This document shows, piece after piece, positions 1 through 8,160 of a stretch of DNA of 64,000 nucleotides. The stretch lies in the NCBI RefSeq assembly GCF_010811875.1, contig NZ_VKHP01000010.1, forward strand, positions 18,992 to 82,991, read 5' to 3'. How positions within the stretch are numbered: the first letter of the stretch is position 1; each line of letters begins with the position of its first letter. The notes under the pieces are model-generated. The model had not been told where the DNA came from. It saw nothing but the letters and a program-made list of their open reading frames with translations, and did no database searches. Made by a program: the position numbers and the translations under genes. This stretch comes from Bradyrhizobium uaiense (GTDB taxonomy: Bacteria > Pseudomonadota > Alphaproteobacteria > Rhizobiales > Xanthobacteraceae).

Positions 1-927
1 ATGTTCGAGCTCTACGGCGATGCGGCAAGGATCTTCCAGAAGAACGTCCTCGACAAGCACCCGGTGATCCTCGGCCTGTTCTCCGGCGCCGGCGGCCGCC
101 TGATCCTGTACCGGCCGGGCAAGCCGCCGACCGAGGCGCCGCAGGTGCCGATCGTCTATCAGTTGCTCAAGTCGGTCGGCCACAGCACCATGGCGCTGGC
201 CGAGGTGGTCGGCCCCTATGTCAACAATCCCGACGACAAATCATGGCGCGGGTCGATGCAGGCCTATCGCAGCCGGATGCAGTCGGCGCTCGACGGGCTC
301 GATGCCACGCCGATGCAGGCGGACTGGCGTGACAACAACCGCGCCATCCTCAAGAACAACCTCGCCTTCATGGACGAATGCCTCACCGCCGGCGCCATCC
401 CCTTCGCGACGCTCGAGGCGTTCGGCAAGAAGCAGGCCCCGCTGCTGGCCAAGAACGTCGCCTGGGCCGCACAGACCCAGGTCGCGCACTGGATGACGGT
501 CATGGCCGACTGGAAGACCCAGCTCGGCGCCGACTGGGACAAGACCTACGGCGCGAGCAACACGATCTATGTGGCGCGGCAGAACAACGTGATCTTCAGC
601 GTGCTGGCGCAGTTTTTCGGGCCCGATGCCATCAACAGCCGCCTGATGCTGATCGAGACCATCTCATTCACGACGACGCCGTCGGACATGCTGGAATCGC
701 TGACCCGGATCATCGCCGACCGCTCGGTCGGGGCGCTGTTCTTCGGCAGCTACCACCTGATGGACTATGAGTTGATGGGGGGCGATGCGCGCGAGGCGAT
801 CATCGCCGAGACCAAGACGCGCGGCATGACGACCTTCCTGCCGCCGCTGGTGCCGTTCGGTTCCAAGCAGTGGCCGACGCTGATCACGCCGGGCCCGGGA
901 CCGGCCACCATTGCCGACCTCAAGTGA
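1..927 (+). CDS. Conserved hypothetical protein, possibly 5'-truncated
   Basis: A 308-residue frame begins with ATG at the first base of the window and ends with TGA at 925-927. The real start could lie further upstream, and no ribosome-binding site can be judged. The protein is soluble-looking and mostly helical, with no signal peptide, no membrane segment and no catalytic motif that I recognise. Aromatic-rich stretches (around residues 150-210) and a proline/glycine-rich tail (PGPGPA near the end) are the only notable features. The codon pattern is typical of a real high-GC gene. The next gene starts about 130 bases downstream on the same strand, but nothing ties the two functionally. The function is unknown. 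Confidence 0.75.
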   Translation: MFELYGDAARIFQKNVLDKHPVILGLFSGAGGRLILYRPGKPPTEAPQVPIVYQLLKSVGHSTMALAEVVGPYVNNPDDKSWRGSMQAYRSRMQSALDGLDATPMQADWRDNNRAILKNNLAFMDECLTAGAIPFATLEAFGKKQAPLLAKNVAWAAQTQVAHWMTVMADWKTQLGADWDKTYGASNTIYVARQNNVIFSVLAQFFGPDAINSRLMLIETISFTTTPSDMLESLTRIIADRSVGALFFGSYHLMDYELMGGDAREAIIAETKTRGMTTFLPPLVPFGSKQWPTLITPGPGPATIADLK

Positions 928-1054
928 GGCCAAAGCGACAAGTGAGAGGGCCACGACCTATTGCGGCGTTGCGATTGCATCGGCTTTGCCGCAATACTTT
1001 CGCGTGTCTTGCACAGATCGTTAAACCCCGGCGCGATATGCCGGCGAGGTGTTG

Positions 1055-3844
1055 ATGAAAGATCCGACCATGCGACCCTCGCGACGCGAATTCGTGAAGT
1101 GGCTGTCGGCGGGCGGCATTTCAGTCAGCCTGTCGCATCTGGCGCTTGCGAAGGAGCCGGCTTTCACGAGCCGCGAGACACTGCCCGGGCGCGGCCATTT
1201 CAATCCGGCGGCCAAGGGCGCAGGCCGTGTCGACGGGGTGGCGAAAGTCACCGGCGCAAAACTCTACGCCTCCGATTTTCGCGCCGCCGACATGCCGGGC
1301 TGGCCTGCGACCACCTCGCACGCCATCCTGGTCCGCGCCAATGATGCCACGCATGTCTATGCCGGCATGGACCTCGCCCGCCTCGACGGTCCGGCGAAGC
1401 CGTCCGTTGTCGTCACCGCAGCCGATCTTGACCGGATCGGCGCGCGGGTGCCGGAGTTCTACACCGGTGATCTGTTCTGCCCGATCGGCAAGACGCCGAT
1501 CTATCTGGGACAGCCGGTTGCACTGTTGATCTTCGAGCAATTCGACGCCTTCGATCGGGCGCGCCTCGCGCTGCGCGATGTCGGCTTCGTCAAATTCGGC
1601 GACGAGACCGGCCCGGTCACCCTGCCGAACTTTGGCGCCTATCGCTTCACGCGTGTGGCCGGCGCCACGCCCGACGCGCCCGACGTCTACTCGCCGATCC
1701 TGGCCGGCTGGGTTTCGCCGAGCCGCATCCAGAATGCGGCGCTGCCGGTCTGGCTGCCGCTCGCCAAGGAGACCAAGGCCGACTACGCCAAGGCCGCCAC
1801 CTATGGCGAGCAGATCCGCGCCCAGCTCGACAAGGATGATCCGTCACAGCTCGTGCTCGACCGCGAGTTCGAGACCCAGTCGGTCGATCCGATGTTCCTC
1901 GAGCCGGAGAGCGGCCTCGCCTGGTACAGCGACAACAGCGAAACGCTCGAACTGGTGCTCGGCGTGCAGTCGCCCTATGAGGCGACCGAGTCGATCGCCT
2001 TCATGCTGGGCAAGGCCCGTTCCCCGTTCAGGCCCTCGCACATCAACGCGCAGTTCGCCCATGTCGGCGGCGGCTTCGGCGGCCGCGACCACACCCCGTT
2101 CGTGCTTTACGTCGCGCTGGCGGCGATGTTCTTCCCGGGACGGCCGGTGCGGCTCGCACACGACCGCTACCAGCAATTCCAGGGCGGCATCAAACGCCAC
2201 CCGATCAAGATGCGCTCGCGGATCGGCATCGATCGCGCGAGCGGCAAGATCACGGCGTTCGCCGCCGACCATGTGCTCGACGGCGGCGGGCTCGCCAACT
2301 TCTCCGCCAATGTCGCAACCGTCGCAGCGACCGCAGCGATCGGCATCTACGACGTCCCGAAGGTCGACGTCACCACCGTGGCGCTGCATTCACGCGGCGT
2401 GACCGCAGGCTCGATGCGCGGCTACGGCACGCTGCAGACCATGACCGCGCTCGAAGTGCTGATCGACGAGGTCGCCAGCGAGCTCAAGGTCGATCCGATC
2501 GCATTTCGCCGCAACAATGCGCTCAAACAGAATGGCCGGACCATGACCGGCAATCCCTACATCGTGTCGGTGCGCACGCCCGAAATGCTCGACAAGCTCG
2601 AGACGCATCCGATCTGGCAGCAGCGCGCCGCGTTCAAGCAGAAGGCCCCGGAGGGACGGCTGGTCGGCACCGGCGTCGCCTGCGTCACCAAGGATTACGG
2701 CGCGGGCGCGGATTGCTCGCTCGGCCGAGTCGAGATCGATCCCGACGGACGGATCGCGATCCACTGCGATCATGTCGAGATGGGCAACGGCATTGGTACC
2801 GCACTTGCGAACCGGGTCGTGATCCATCTCGGCGCCGTCGCCGACGAGGTCGCCGTCTCCCGGGTCGACAGCTTCGACGCGCTCGGGCTCGTCACCTCGG
2901 GCGATCCCTACACGATGGATCAGAAGACCCAGGACCTCGCCGAGAAGAACCCGCGCTGGGTGCCCGCGATCAGCTCGGCAACGAGTGCGTCGATCGGTGC
3001 CCATGTCGGCACGCATTCGGCGGCCGAGGCGGCGCGCGTCATCTTCCGCTTCGGCCTCTGGCCGGCAGCGCTCGAGCTCTGGCACATCGGCAAGGCCGAT
3101 CCGCGCGCGCGGCAGTGGGACAAGGCACGCTGGCAGGGCGGGCAACTGGTGCTCGACGATCTCGCACCGCAGCCATTGTCGCAGCTTGCGGCAACCGCGC
3201 ATAAGCGCGGCTTCGTCACCGGCGCGGTAGCGCACAGCTTCTCGCGCTGGGCCTGGTCGCGCGCACGTTTCCCCTTGTTCGGCGAGCAATACCGCGCCGA
3301 GATCGATGCGCTGGCGATCCGCCGTGGCCGCGGCAGGTTCGAGCGGATCGACCGAACAAGCGTGAAGTTTCCGCCGACCGACAACAACCGGATCGGCACT
3401 GCCTACACCTCGATGTGCGGCACGCTGGTCCGCGTCGAGATCGAGCGCGCGACCGGCATCCTGCGCATTGCCAAGGCCTACAGCGTGTTCGAATGCGGCC
3501 AGGCGCTGGTGCCCGAAGTCGTGCTCGGCCAGTCCCATGGCGGGTTCGCGATGGGCGTCGGCTACGCGCTGCTCGAGACCCTGCCGCCGTTCGAAGGCGG
3601 CCCCGGCAACGGGCAGTGGAATCTCGGCCAGTACCTGATCGCGCGCGGTTCCGACCTGCCGCTGCACGACCTCGAGATCGAGATGCTGCCGCCGCTGACG
3701 CCGGACGAAGCGCCGAAGGGCATGGCCGAAGTGGTGATGATCCCGATCGTGCCGGCGCTGCTCAACGCCATCAACGATGCCACCGGCCATCGCTTCCGCT
3801 CACTGCCGGTGACATCAGCCCTGCTCAAGGGAGCGCTTGCGTGA
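1055..3844 (+). CDS. Molybdopterin-binding subunit of a xanthine dehydrogenase/isoquinoline 1-oxidoreductase family hydroxylase
   Basis: This is the large subunit of a molybdenum hydroxylase, about 929 residues. I chose ATG at 1055 because a GAGG site sits at 1046-1049; GTG at 1049 is an alternative. The N-terminus carries a twin-arginine signal (SRREFVK, residues 9-15) followed by a short hydrophobic stretch ending ALA, so folded export by Tat is expected. Typical aldehyde-oxidase family motifs are present: GGGFGGRDH near residue 345, SMRGYGT near 454, MGNGIGT, and GMAE near the C-terminus, which carries the likely catalytic glutamate. It overlaps the 2Fe-2S subunit gene by four bases (GTGA). 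The cytochrome c gene that follows suggests electrons pass to a periplasmic c-type haem rather than to FAD. The substrate cannot be read from the sequence; isoquinoline, nicotinate or an aldehyde are all possible. Confidence 0.9.
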   Translation: MKDPTMRPSRREFVKWLSAGGISVSLSHLALAKEPAFTSRETLPGRGHFNPAAKGAGRVDGVAKVTGAKLYASDFRAADMPGWPATTSHAILVRANDATHVYAGMDLARLDGPAKPSVVVTAADLDRIGARVPEFYTGDLFCPIGKTPIYLGQPVALLIFEQFDAFDRARLALRDVGFVKFGDETGPVTLPNFGAYRFTRVAGATPDAPDVYSPILAGWVSPSRIQNAALPVWLPLAKETKADYAKAATYGEQIRAQLDKDDPSQLVLDREFETQSVDPMFLEPESGLAWYSDNSETLELVLGVQSPYEATESIAFMLGKARSPFRPSHINAQFAHVGGGFGGRDHTPFVLYVALAAMFFPGRPVRLAHDRYQQFQGGIKRHPIKMRSRIGIDRASGKITAFAADHVLDGGGLANFSANVATVAATAAIGIYDVPKVDVTTVALHSRGVTAGSMRGYGTLQTMTALEVLIDEVASELKVDPIAFRRNNALKQNGRTMTGNPYIVSVRTPEMLDKLETHPIWQQRAAFKQKAPEGRLVGTGVACVTKDYGAGADCSLGRVEIDPDGRIAIHCDHVEMGNGIGTALANRVVIHLGAVADEVAVSRVDSFDALGLVTSGDPYTMDQKTQDLAEKNPRWVPAISSATSASIGAHVGTHSAAEAARVIFRFGLWPAALELWHIGKADPRARQWDKARWQGGQLVLDDLAPQPLSQLAATAHKRGFVTGAVAHSFSRWAWSRARFPLFGEQYRAEIDALAIRRGRGRFERIDRTSVKFPPTDNNRIGTAYTSMCGTLVRVEIERATGILRIAKAYSVFECGQALVPEVVLGQSHGGFAMGVGYALLETLPPFEGGPGNGQWNLGQYLIARGSDLPLHDLEIEMLPPLTPDEAPKGMAEVVMIPIVPALLNAINDATGHRFRSLPVTSALLKGALA

Positions 3845-4365
3845 CGACGCTCACCCTCACCATCAACGGCCACAAGCACGGCCCGATCGAGGTCCGTGAC
3901 GACCTCTCGATGAACGACTTCCTGCGCGAAATGCTTGGGATGACCGGCACCAAGTTCGGCTGCGGCGCCGCGCAATGCCTGAGCTGCGCCGTCATCATCG
4001 ATAATCCCGACGGCACCAGCTTCACCAGCCCGACCTGCGTGGTGCCGGCAGCGAATTTCGACGGCATGGCGATCCGCACCGTCGAGGGCCACGCCAAAGA
4101 CGGCGAACTCTCGGCGTTGCAGCGCGCCTTCATCGACCACTTCGCATTCCAGTGCGGCTATTGCACCGCCGGCTTCCTCAATGAGGGCCAGGTTTTGCTC
4201 GAACGGCTGGCGAAAACGCCGGTCGCGCGCGACCAGCTCGAGGCCGTGATTGCAGATGCGCTCGACGGCCATCTGTGCCGCTGCACCGGCTACATCAAAT
4301 ATCACCAGGCGGTGCGCGATGTGATCCTCGCCGATTCCAGCCGCTATCTGACCGCCAACAAATGA
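3841..4365 (+). CDS. 2Fe-2S subunit of the molybdenum hydroxylase (IorA-like)
   Basis: A 174-residue small subunit starting with GTG at 3841, overlapping the stop of the large-subunit gene. The N-terminal plant-type ferredoxin domain has the cluster cysteines C41, C46, C49 and C66. The C-terminal helical domain has the second cluster ligands C105/C108 (CGYC) and C146/C148 (CRC). This is the standard two-cluster arrangement of CoxS/IorA/NdhS proteins, which relay electrons from the molybdenum site. There is no signal peptide of its own, so it probably rides with the Tat-exported large subunit. The stop overlaps the next start (ATGA at 4362), so translational coupling through the whole three-gene operon is likely. 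Confidence 0.92.
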   Translation: MTTLTLTINGHKHGPIEVRDDLSMNDFLREMLGMTGTKFGCGAAQCLSCAVIIDNPDGTSFTSPTCVVPAANFDGMAIRTVEGHAKDGELSALQRAFIDHFAFQCGYCTAGFLNEGQVLLERLAKTPVARDQLEAVIADALDGHLCRCTGYIKYHQAVRDVILADSSRYLTANK

Positions 4366-4994
4366 GCCCGCGAGCGATGTCATCGGAAACGCGGTTTCGG
4401 ATCATTGCAGTCGTGACGGCGGTCGCGACCAGCCTGTGCGCAGGATACGCGGCATCGGAGAGCGCAAGCCACGCCCTCGCCTCCCCGGAAAGCTTTGCCG
4501 GAATCGAGAATGTCGAGCAGCGCTCTGCGGCGATCTTCACCGAGCTCGGCAAGGTGCTGACCCATCCCCGCTGCACCAATTGCCACCCCGCCGGCGACAG
4601 CCCGCGGCAAGGCGATATCAGCCGCATGCACCAGCCACCCGTCACGCGCGGTACCGACGGCCACGGCGTTGCGACGATGCGCTGCTCGATCTGCCACCAG
4701 CACGCCAATTTCGATCCCGGCCGCGTGCCCGGGCATCCGGAATGGCATCTCGCGCCGCGCGAGATGGCCTGGGCCGGCAAGACCATCGGCGATATCTGCG
4801 CCCAGATCCGCGACCCCGCGCGCAACGGCGTACGCAGGGTCGAGGACCTGGTCGAGCATATCGGCAAGGACACGCTGGTCGGCTGGGCCTGGCATCCCGG
4901 CTTCGGCCGCTCGCCGGCACCCGGCACGCAGGCGCAGGCCGGCGCGCTGGTCGAGGCCTGGGTGAAAACCGGCGCGGCCTGCCCCGCGCCGTGA
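4362..4994 (+). CDS. Di-haem c-type cytochrome subunit of the hydroxylase operon
   Basis: A 210-residue protein starting in the ATGA overlap with the 2Fe-2S gene. Residues about 12-35 form a hydrophobic signal or anchor segment (IIAVVTAVATSLCAGYA). Two haem-binding motifs follow: CTNCH at 71-75 and CSICH at 108-112. Homologues of this arrangement are annotated as isoquinoline 1-oxidoreductase cytochrome subunits. The inferred role is to accept electrons from the iron-sulphur subunit in the periplasm and pass them to the respiratory chain. No FAD-binding subunit gene is present, which fits a cytochrome-linked enzyme rather than a NAD-linked or oxygen-linked one. Confidence 0.85.
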   Translation: MSPRAMSSETRFRIIAVVTAVATSLCAGYAASESASHALASPESFAGIENVEQRSAAIFTELGKVLTHPRCTNCHPAGDSPRQGDISRMHQPPVTRGTDGHGVATMRCSICHQHANFDPGRVPGHPEWHLAPREMAWAGKTIGDICAQIRDPARNGVRRVEDLVEHIGKDTLVGWAWHPGFGRSPAPGTQAQAGALVEAWVKTGAACPAP

Positions 4995-5488
4995 GCGGCG
5001 GGGATCACCGCGTAGTGTGACGCCTTGAATCGAGATCCATCCTCATCGTCGTTCCTGCGAAAGCAGGGACCCATAACCACAAATGCCAATTGCTGGGCGA
5101 TGCCGGAACGACGATTCCCTTCAACAAGGTCTGCCGCGGCGTATGGGTCCCTGCTTTCGCAGGGACGACGTGTTGGAGGAGCCGCAGGCTCACGTCACGA
5201 TTTCTGGATAATCGAAGAATACCGCTGATTTGCCCGACGAGTCAAGTTCTCGTGTCGAACGTAGCCTTGTCGAGCGCGGGCGGCCGCCGGCTACTTTGCA
5301 TGGGGTTGTTTTCGATATTTGTCAGTGCGCCCTTGCGATGGCAGGCTATCGCATCCGGCTATCAGCCTCGTTCCATAACCCGGCCATGACGACGCGGATA
5401 CATCGCAGAAGCCCGCAAGCGCCATATGCGATGGCCCTGCCCGCAAGCGGGAGAGCAGCGTCTTCGCTGTCGCCAGTTCAAACCAGCT
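4995..5488. other. Gene-poor interval with a MITE-like element and possible repeat remnant
   Basis: About 490 bases separate the cytochrome gene from the small convergent gene at 5489. The first part holds the inverted-repeat element at 5048-5171. The part from about 5220 to 5345 (ctgatttgcccgacg ... tttgcatggggttg) resembles a dispersed non-coding sequence that I recall from Bradyrhizobium genomes; that is memory, not something shown here. No convincing gene is seen on either strand. Confidence 0.4.
5048..5171. repeat. MITE-like element, copy A (29-bp terminal inverted repeats)
   Basis: The ends are inverted copies of one another over 29 bases (5048-5076 and 5143-5171) with a single mismatch. 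The arms contain the self-complementary core cctgcgaaagcaggga. A related element of nearly the same length and orientation lies at 60300-60421, with identical arm cores and a partly conserved centre (cggaacgacga). There is no coding capacity and no clear target-site duplication. The size, the terminal repeats and the dispersed copies fit a non-autonomous transposable or REP-type element. Confidence 0.75.
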
Positions 5489-5638
5489 TCAATGCCGCTT
5501 GAAATACTGCACGTCGCGCTCGTGCTTCTCCGCGGCCGCGCGCGACTTGAAGGTGCCGAGATTGCGGCGCTTGCCGGTCTTCGGATTGACCTTGCGGGAA
5601 TACAGCCGGTACGCGCCGGAACGCAGCTTGCGGATCAT
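5489..5638 (-). CDS. Small basic conserved hypothetical protein (49 aa)
   Basis: A 49-residue lysine/arginine-rich protein beginning MIRKLRSGAYRLYSRK and ending FKRH. I chose the ATG at 5638 rather than the in-frame ATG at 5671 because the conserved-looking sequence begins there; the ribosome site (GGCGAAG) is weak. The pattern RLYSRK..PKTGKRRNLGTF followed by a helical AAAEKHER segment recalls the small beta-sheet plus helix of integrase arm-type DNA-binding domains. That is only a resemblance. I have the impression that close homologues are widespread in rhizobia as stand-alone short proteins. Function unknown, possibly nucleic-acid binding. Confidence 0.7.
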   Translation of the reverse strand: MIRKLRSGAYRLYSRKVNPKTGKRRNLGTFKSRAAAEKHERDVQYFKRH

Positions 5639-5701
5639 GACTTCGCCTCGCCAATGCGTTTCGCATATCAACGAGACGCAGGCGCTGACGTTCCTGTTTG
5701 A

Positions 5702-6520
5702 TTAGAAGCAGAGATTGGTCACGGCGTTGCCGCGCTTGTCCTTGATGACATAGGGACAGCGCGCGCGCTCAAGTGCCTTCTTGGCGTCCTCGTCGCCGAG
5801 CGCGGCTGCCCGTTCATAATAGGCTTTTGCCGCATCGCCATCCTTCGGCCCGCCGCGGCCGGCCTGCGCGAAGGCGCCCATCCGCTCCAGCGCGCCCGGA
5901 TGGTTCTGCGCGGCAGCCTTCTCGAACAACGCGCGCGCGCCGGCATCATCCTGCGCACCGCCCTTGCCTTCAGCCAGCATCATGCCGAGCTGGTACTGCG
6001 CCTCGGCATTGGTCTCGGCAGACTTGGCGAGCAATTCGCGCGCGCGTGCGGGGTCTGACGCCGTGCTGCCGCCGAGTGCGGCGAGATTGCTGACGCCGCG
6101 CGCGTTGCCGGCCTGCGCCGCACGCTCGAACAATTTGCGCGCCTGCGCCTCGTCTTTGGCGACGCCGGTGCCGTTGCCGTAGAGCACGCCGAGCTCGACC
6201 ATCGCCGATGTCGAGCCCTTGTCGGCGGCCTTGCGCCAGACGCTTGCGGCTTCCGCCGTCTGCCGGTTGGCGGCGTAGGCGCGGCCGAGCTCGTACATCG
6301 CGCGGCGCGACGATTTTGCCGCCAATCCGCAATACTTGATCGCGGTCGCGACATCGGCTGACGCGATGTCGCCCACGCCCTTCACGTCGGCCGGCTTGTC
6401 GGGATCAGAGGGATCGGCTGCGAGCCGGTCGCACAGCACGAGATCGGCCGATTGCGCACGAGCAAGTACCGGCGCTGCCAGCGCCGCGGCAACAAGAATG
6501 GCTTGGAGCGGTTTGAACAT
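5702..6520 (-). CDS. Secreted Sel1/TPR-repeat protein
   Basis: A 272-residue protein if translated from ATG 6520, which gives a clean signal peptide (MFKPLQAILVAAALAAPVLARAQS). An in-frame TTG at 6556 overlaps the stop of the upstream gene (TTGA) and would add 12 residues before the signal. After the signal come four to five Sel1-like repeats of about 36 residues with the A..LG..Y..G.GV..D...A...F..AA pattern (for example at residues 95-130 and 185-225). Cysteines near both ends may pair in the periplasm. Sel1 proteins act as protein-protein scaffolds, and no partner is indicated here. Its close spacing to the ModA-like gene suggests co-transcription. Confidence 0.85.
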   Translation of the reverse strand: MFKPLQAILVAAALAAPVLARAQSADLVLCDRLAADPSDPDKPADVKGVGDIASADVATAIKYCGLAAKSSRRAMYELGRAYAANRQTAEAASVWRKAADKGSTSAMVELGVLYGNGTGVAKDEAQARKLFERAAQAGNARGVSNLAALGGSTASDPARARELLAKSAETNAEAQYQLGMMLAEGKGGAQDDAGARALFEKAAAQNHPGALERMGAFAQAGRGGPKDGDAAKAYYERAAALGDEDAKKALERARCPYVIKDKRGNAVTNLCF

Positions 6521-6552
6521 GATCAGCAGGTTGCGTCGCGGTGCAGGCAAAT

Positions 6553-7239
6553 TCAAGGCTCGAGTCCGGTCTCGCGCAGCACCGGCGCGACATCGGCCGA
6601 GGACAGGTAGCGCAGCAGATGATCGGCCGCCTCCGTGCGCTCCGACGTCGTCATGCGGCCCGCGGAGAACACCGCCGGCGTCTGCAAGCCCAGGGGAATT
6701 GGCCCGACGACCTCGATACCGTCGACCTGCTTCAACTCGCTGATCTGCTGGATCGCAAGATCGGCTTCACCGGTGACAAGCCTCTCCGCGGTGAAGCCCA
6801 TCGGAATGATCACCGCCCGCGCGTTGATCGCCTCCGCAATGCCGAGACGCGCGATCAGCTGCGCGAACAGGATGCCGCTGGCACCGAGCCGCGAATAGGC
6901 CACCGCCCGTGCGCCGAGTAGCGCCGAACACAGCGCGACTTCGGTGGCGATGTCGGGATGAACGGCACCCGCCTTCACTGCGACGCCGACATAGGAGCGC
7001 GCGAGATCGACCGCACTGTCCCGCGCAACGCGGCCCTCGCCGATCATCTCGGCGAGGCCTTCACGCGTCAGGATCACGAGATCGGCCGCCTCGCTACCGC
7101 GCAGGCGTTCGAGCAGCGCCAGGGTCGGCGCGAAATCGGCATCGATCCGAACGCCGCTCGCCGCCAGATAAGCCTCGGCAAGGCGCGCGACCGCGCCCTT
7201 CAGTGCCAATGTCGAGAGCACGCGAACCGAACTGCTCAT
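6553..7239 (-). CDS. ModA/substrate-binding-like protein without signal peptide
   Basis: A 228-residue protein with the fold pattern of type II periplasmic binding proteins. It starts with a beta-strand (VRVLSTLALKG), followed by a DLVILT strand, a segment with paired arginines and serines, and a C-terminal GIEVVGPIPLGLQ..VFSAG segment typical of molybdate-binding-like proteins. Unlike true ModA it has no signal peptide or lipobox: the protein begins MSSSVRVLST directly with the first strand. No permease or ATPase gene is nearby. It may be a cytoplasmic ligand sensor or a relic. The stop overlaps the alternative TTG start of the Sel1 gene. Confidence 0.8.
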   Translation of the reverse strand: MSSSVRVLSTLALKGAVARLAEAYLAASGVRIDADFAPTLALLERLRGSEAADLVILTREGLAEMIGEGRVARDSAVDLARSYVGVAVKAGAVHPDIATEVALCSALLGARAVAYSRLGASGILFAQLIARLGIAEAINARAVIIPMGFTAERLVTGEADLAIQQISELKQVDGIEVVGPIPLGLQTPAVFSAGRMTTSERTEAADHLLRYLSSADVAPVLRETGLEP

Positions 7240-7244
7240 GTCGC

Positions 7245-7949
7245 TTAGGCCCGCCGCATCAGCTTGAGTGTGGCGGTGAGGCGCAGGCTGCGCTTACCAG
7301 CAAGCGCGGTCGCCTCCAGCACGGCGCTCTCCGCGTCGCAGGTGCCTGCAAAGCCGATCCCGACCTCATGGCCACCGAAGATCGGGTTCTCGCCCATCGC
7401 CGAGGTGTGTTCCTGATTGAGGATCTGGCCCTTCCAGCGGCCTTTCTCTGACGTGTAGGTGCCGAGATAGTAGAAGAACGCATCGCCGCCGAGGATGCGG
7501 CCATTGTTCAGCAGCATCACACCCGTGAGGCTGCCATCGACCCCATCGAGCAGCTGGATGTGGATCGAATAGAGTCCGTTGACGATACCGCCCTCGCCAA
7601 CCCCGCCGGCGATCGGCACTTCGTCTCCCGTGATCGGCGTCATCACCGACTGGAACGGCACGCCGGGCAATTCCTTCAGCTCGCCCTTGAAGCGGTAGAG
7701 ATCGCCGTCCGGCCAGCCCTTGGCGAGCAGCGTCGCGTCGTCGGTACCGGCCATCGCGCGGTAGTTCAGGTCGGGGTTGTGGCGGACGGTCTGAATCTCG
7801 ACCGCGACGTCGTCGCCGTCCTTCTCGTAGGTGCCGATATGGGCGAACGCCGAGTTGCCGCCGAGCATCTTGCCGTCGCCGGCATACATCACGCTGCGGC
7901 CGACGGTGCCGCCCAGCTCGAACCGGACCTTGTAAAACCCCTCAAACAA
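7245..7949 (-). CDS. GrlR-like regulatory protein with two tandem domains
   Basis: A 234-residue protein made of two related halves of about 105 residues. The C-terminal half (about 122-234) has the clear family pattern NGLYSIHI, LDGVDG, GGDAFFYYLGTY, GRWKG and EHT. The N-terminal half (FYKVRFELGG ... GGNSAFAHIGTY) is a diverged copy. The pattern matches the GrlR-type fold, named after a type III secretion repressor of enteric pathogens, but rhizobial members have no established role. No signal peptide. A single-domain relative lies at 13043-13387. It ends 6 bases before the ModA-like gene begins and is likely co-transcribed with it. Confidence 0.75.
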   Translation of the reverse strand: MFEGFYKVRFELGGTVGRSVMYAGDGKMLGGNSAFAHIGTYEKDGDDVAVEIQTVRHNPDLNYRAMAGTDDATLLAKGWPDGDLYRFKGELKELPGVPFQSVMTPITGDEVPIAGGVGEGGIVNGLYSIHIQLLDGVDGSLTGVMLLNNGRILGGDAFFYYLGTYTSEKGRWKGQILNQEHTSAMGENPIFGGHEVGIGFAGTCDAESAVLEATALAGKRSLRLTATLKLMRRA

Positions 7950-8059
7950 GCGCCGTGTCCCCGGCAGCCAAGATACAAGCGTTGTCTAGCGCGGTTCATA
8001 ACGCAGCGAAACCGCTTTCGGCGGAGCGCCGCCCGCAAAGACTGTCGTTAAAGTGCAAA

Positions 8060-8089
8060 GGTCCGCCAAGGCAGTCGCCCTGGCGGACC
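8060..8089 (-). terminator. Rho-independent-type terminator of glnII
   Basis: A 9-bp perfect stem (ggtccgcca at 8060-8068 with tggcggacc at 8081-8089) lies about 60 bases past the glnII stop. Read on the minus strand it is followed by TTTGCACTTT. This fits a factor-independent terminator for glnII. Confidence 0.7.
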
Positions 8090-8131
8090 CTATTGCAATA
8101 CCGAATGGCTCCATCCGGCTCCGATCGTTAC

Positions 8132-8160
8132 TTAAGCCGCAGCCATTTTAAGCCGCAGCC
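8132..8160. repeat. Tandem 16-bp duplication across the glnII stop codon
   Basis: The 13-base string ttaagccgcagcc occurs at 8132-8144 and again at 8148-8160, with a period of 16 bases. The right copy encodes the Ala-Ala-stop end of GlnII. The left copy lies just beyond the stop and is out of frame. It looks like a short replication-slippage duplication. Confidence 0.8.

Noticed and set aside
2390..3790. Long open frame of 466 codons on the minus strand inside the hydroxylase large-subunit gene
   Set aside because: It is the antisense shadow of a real high-GC gene: rich in Arg, Gly and His, no motif, no ribosome site.
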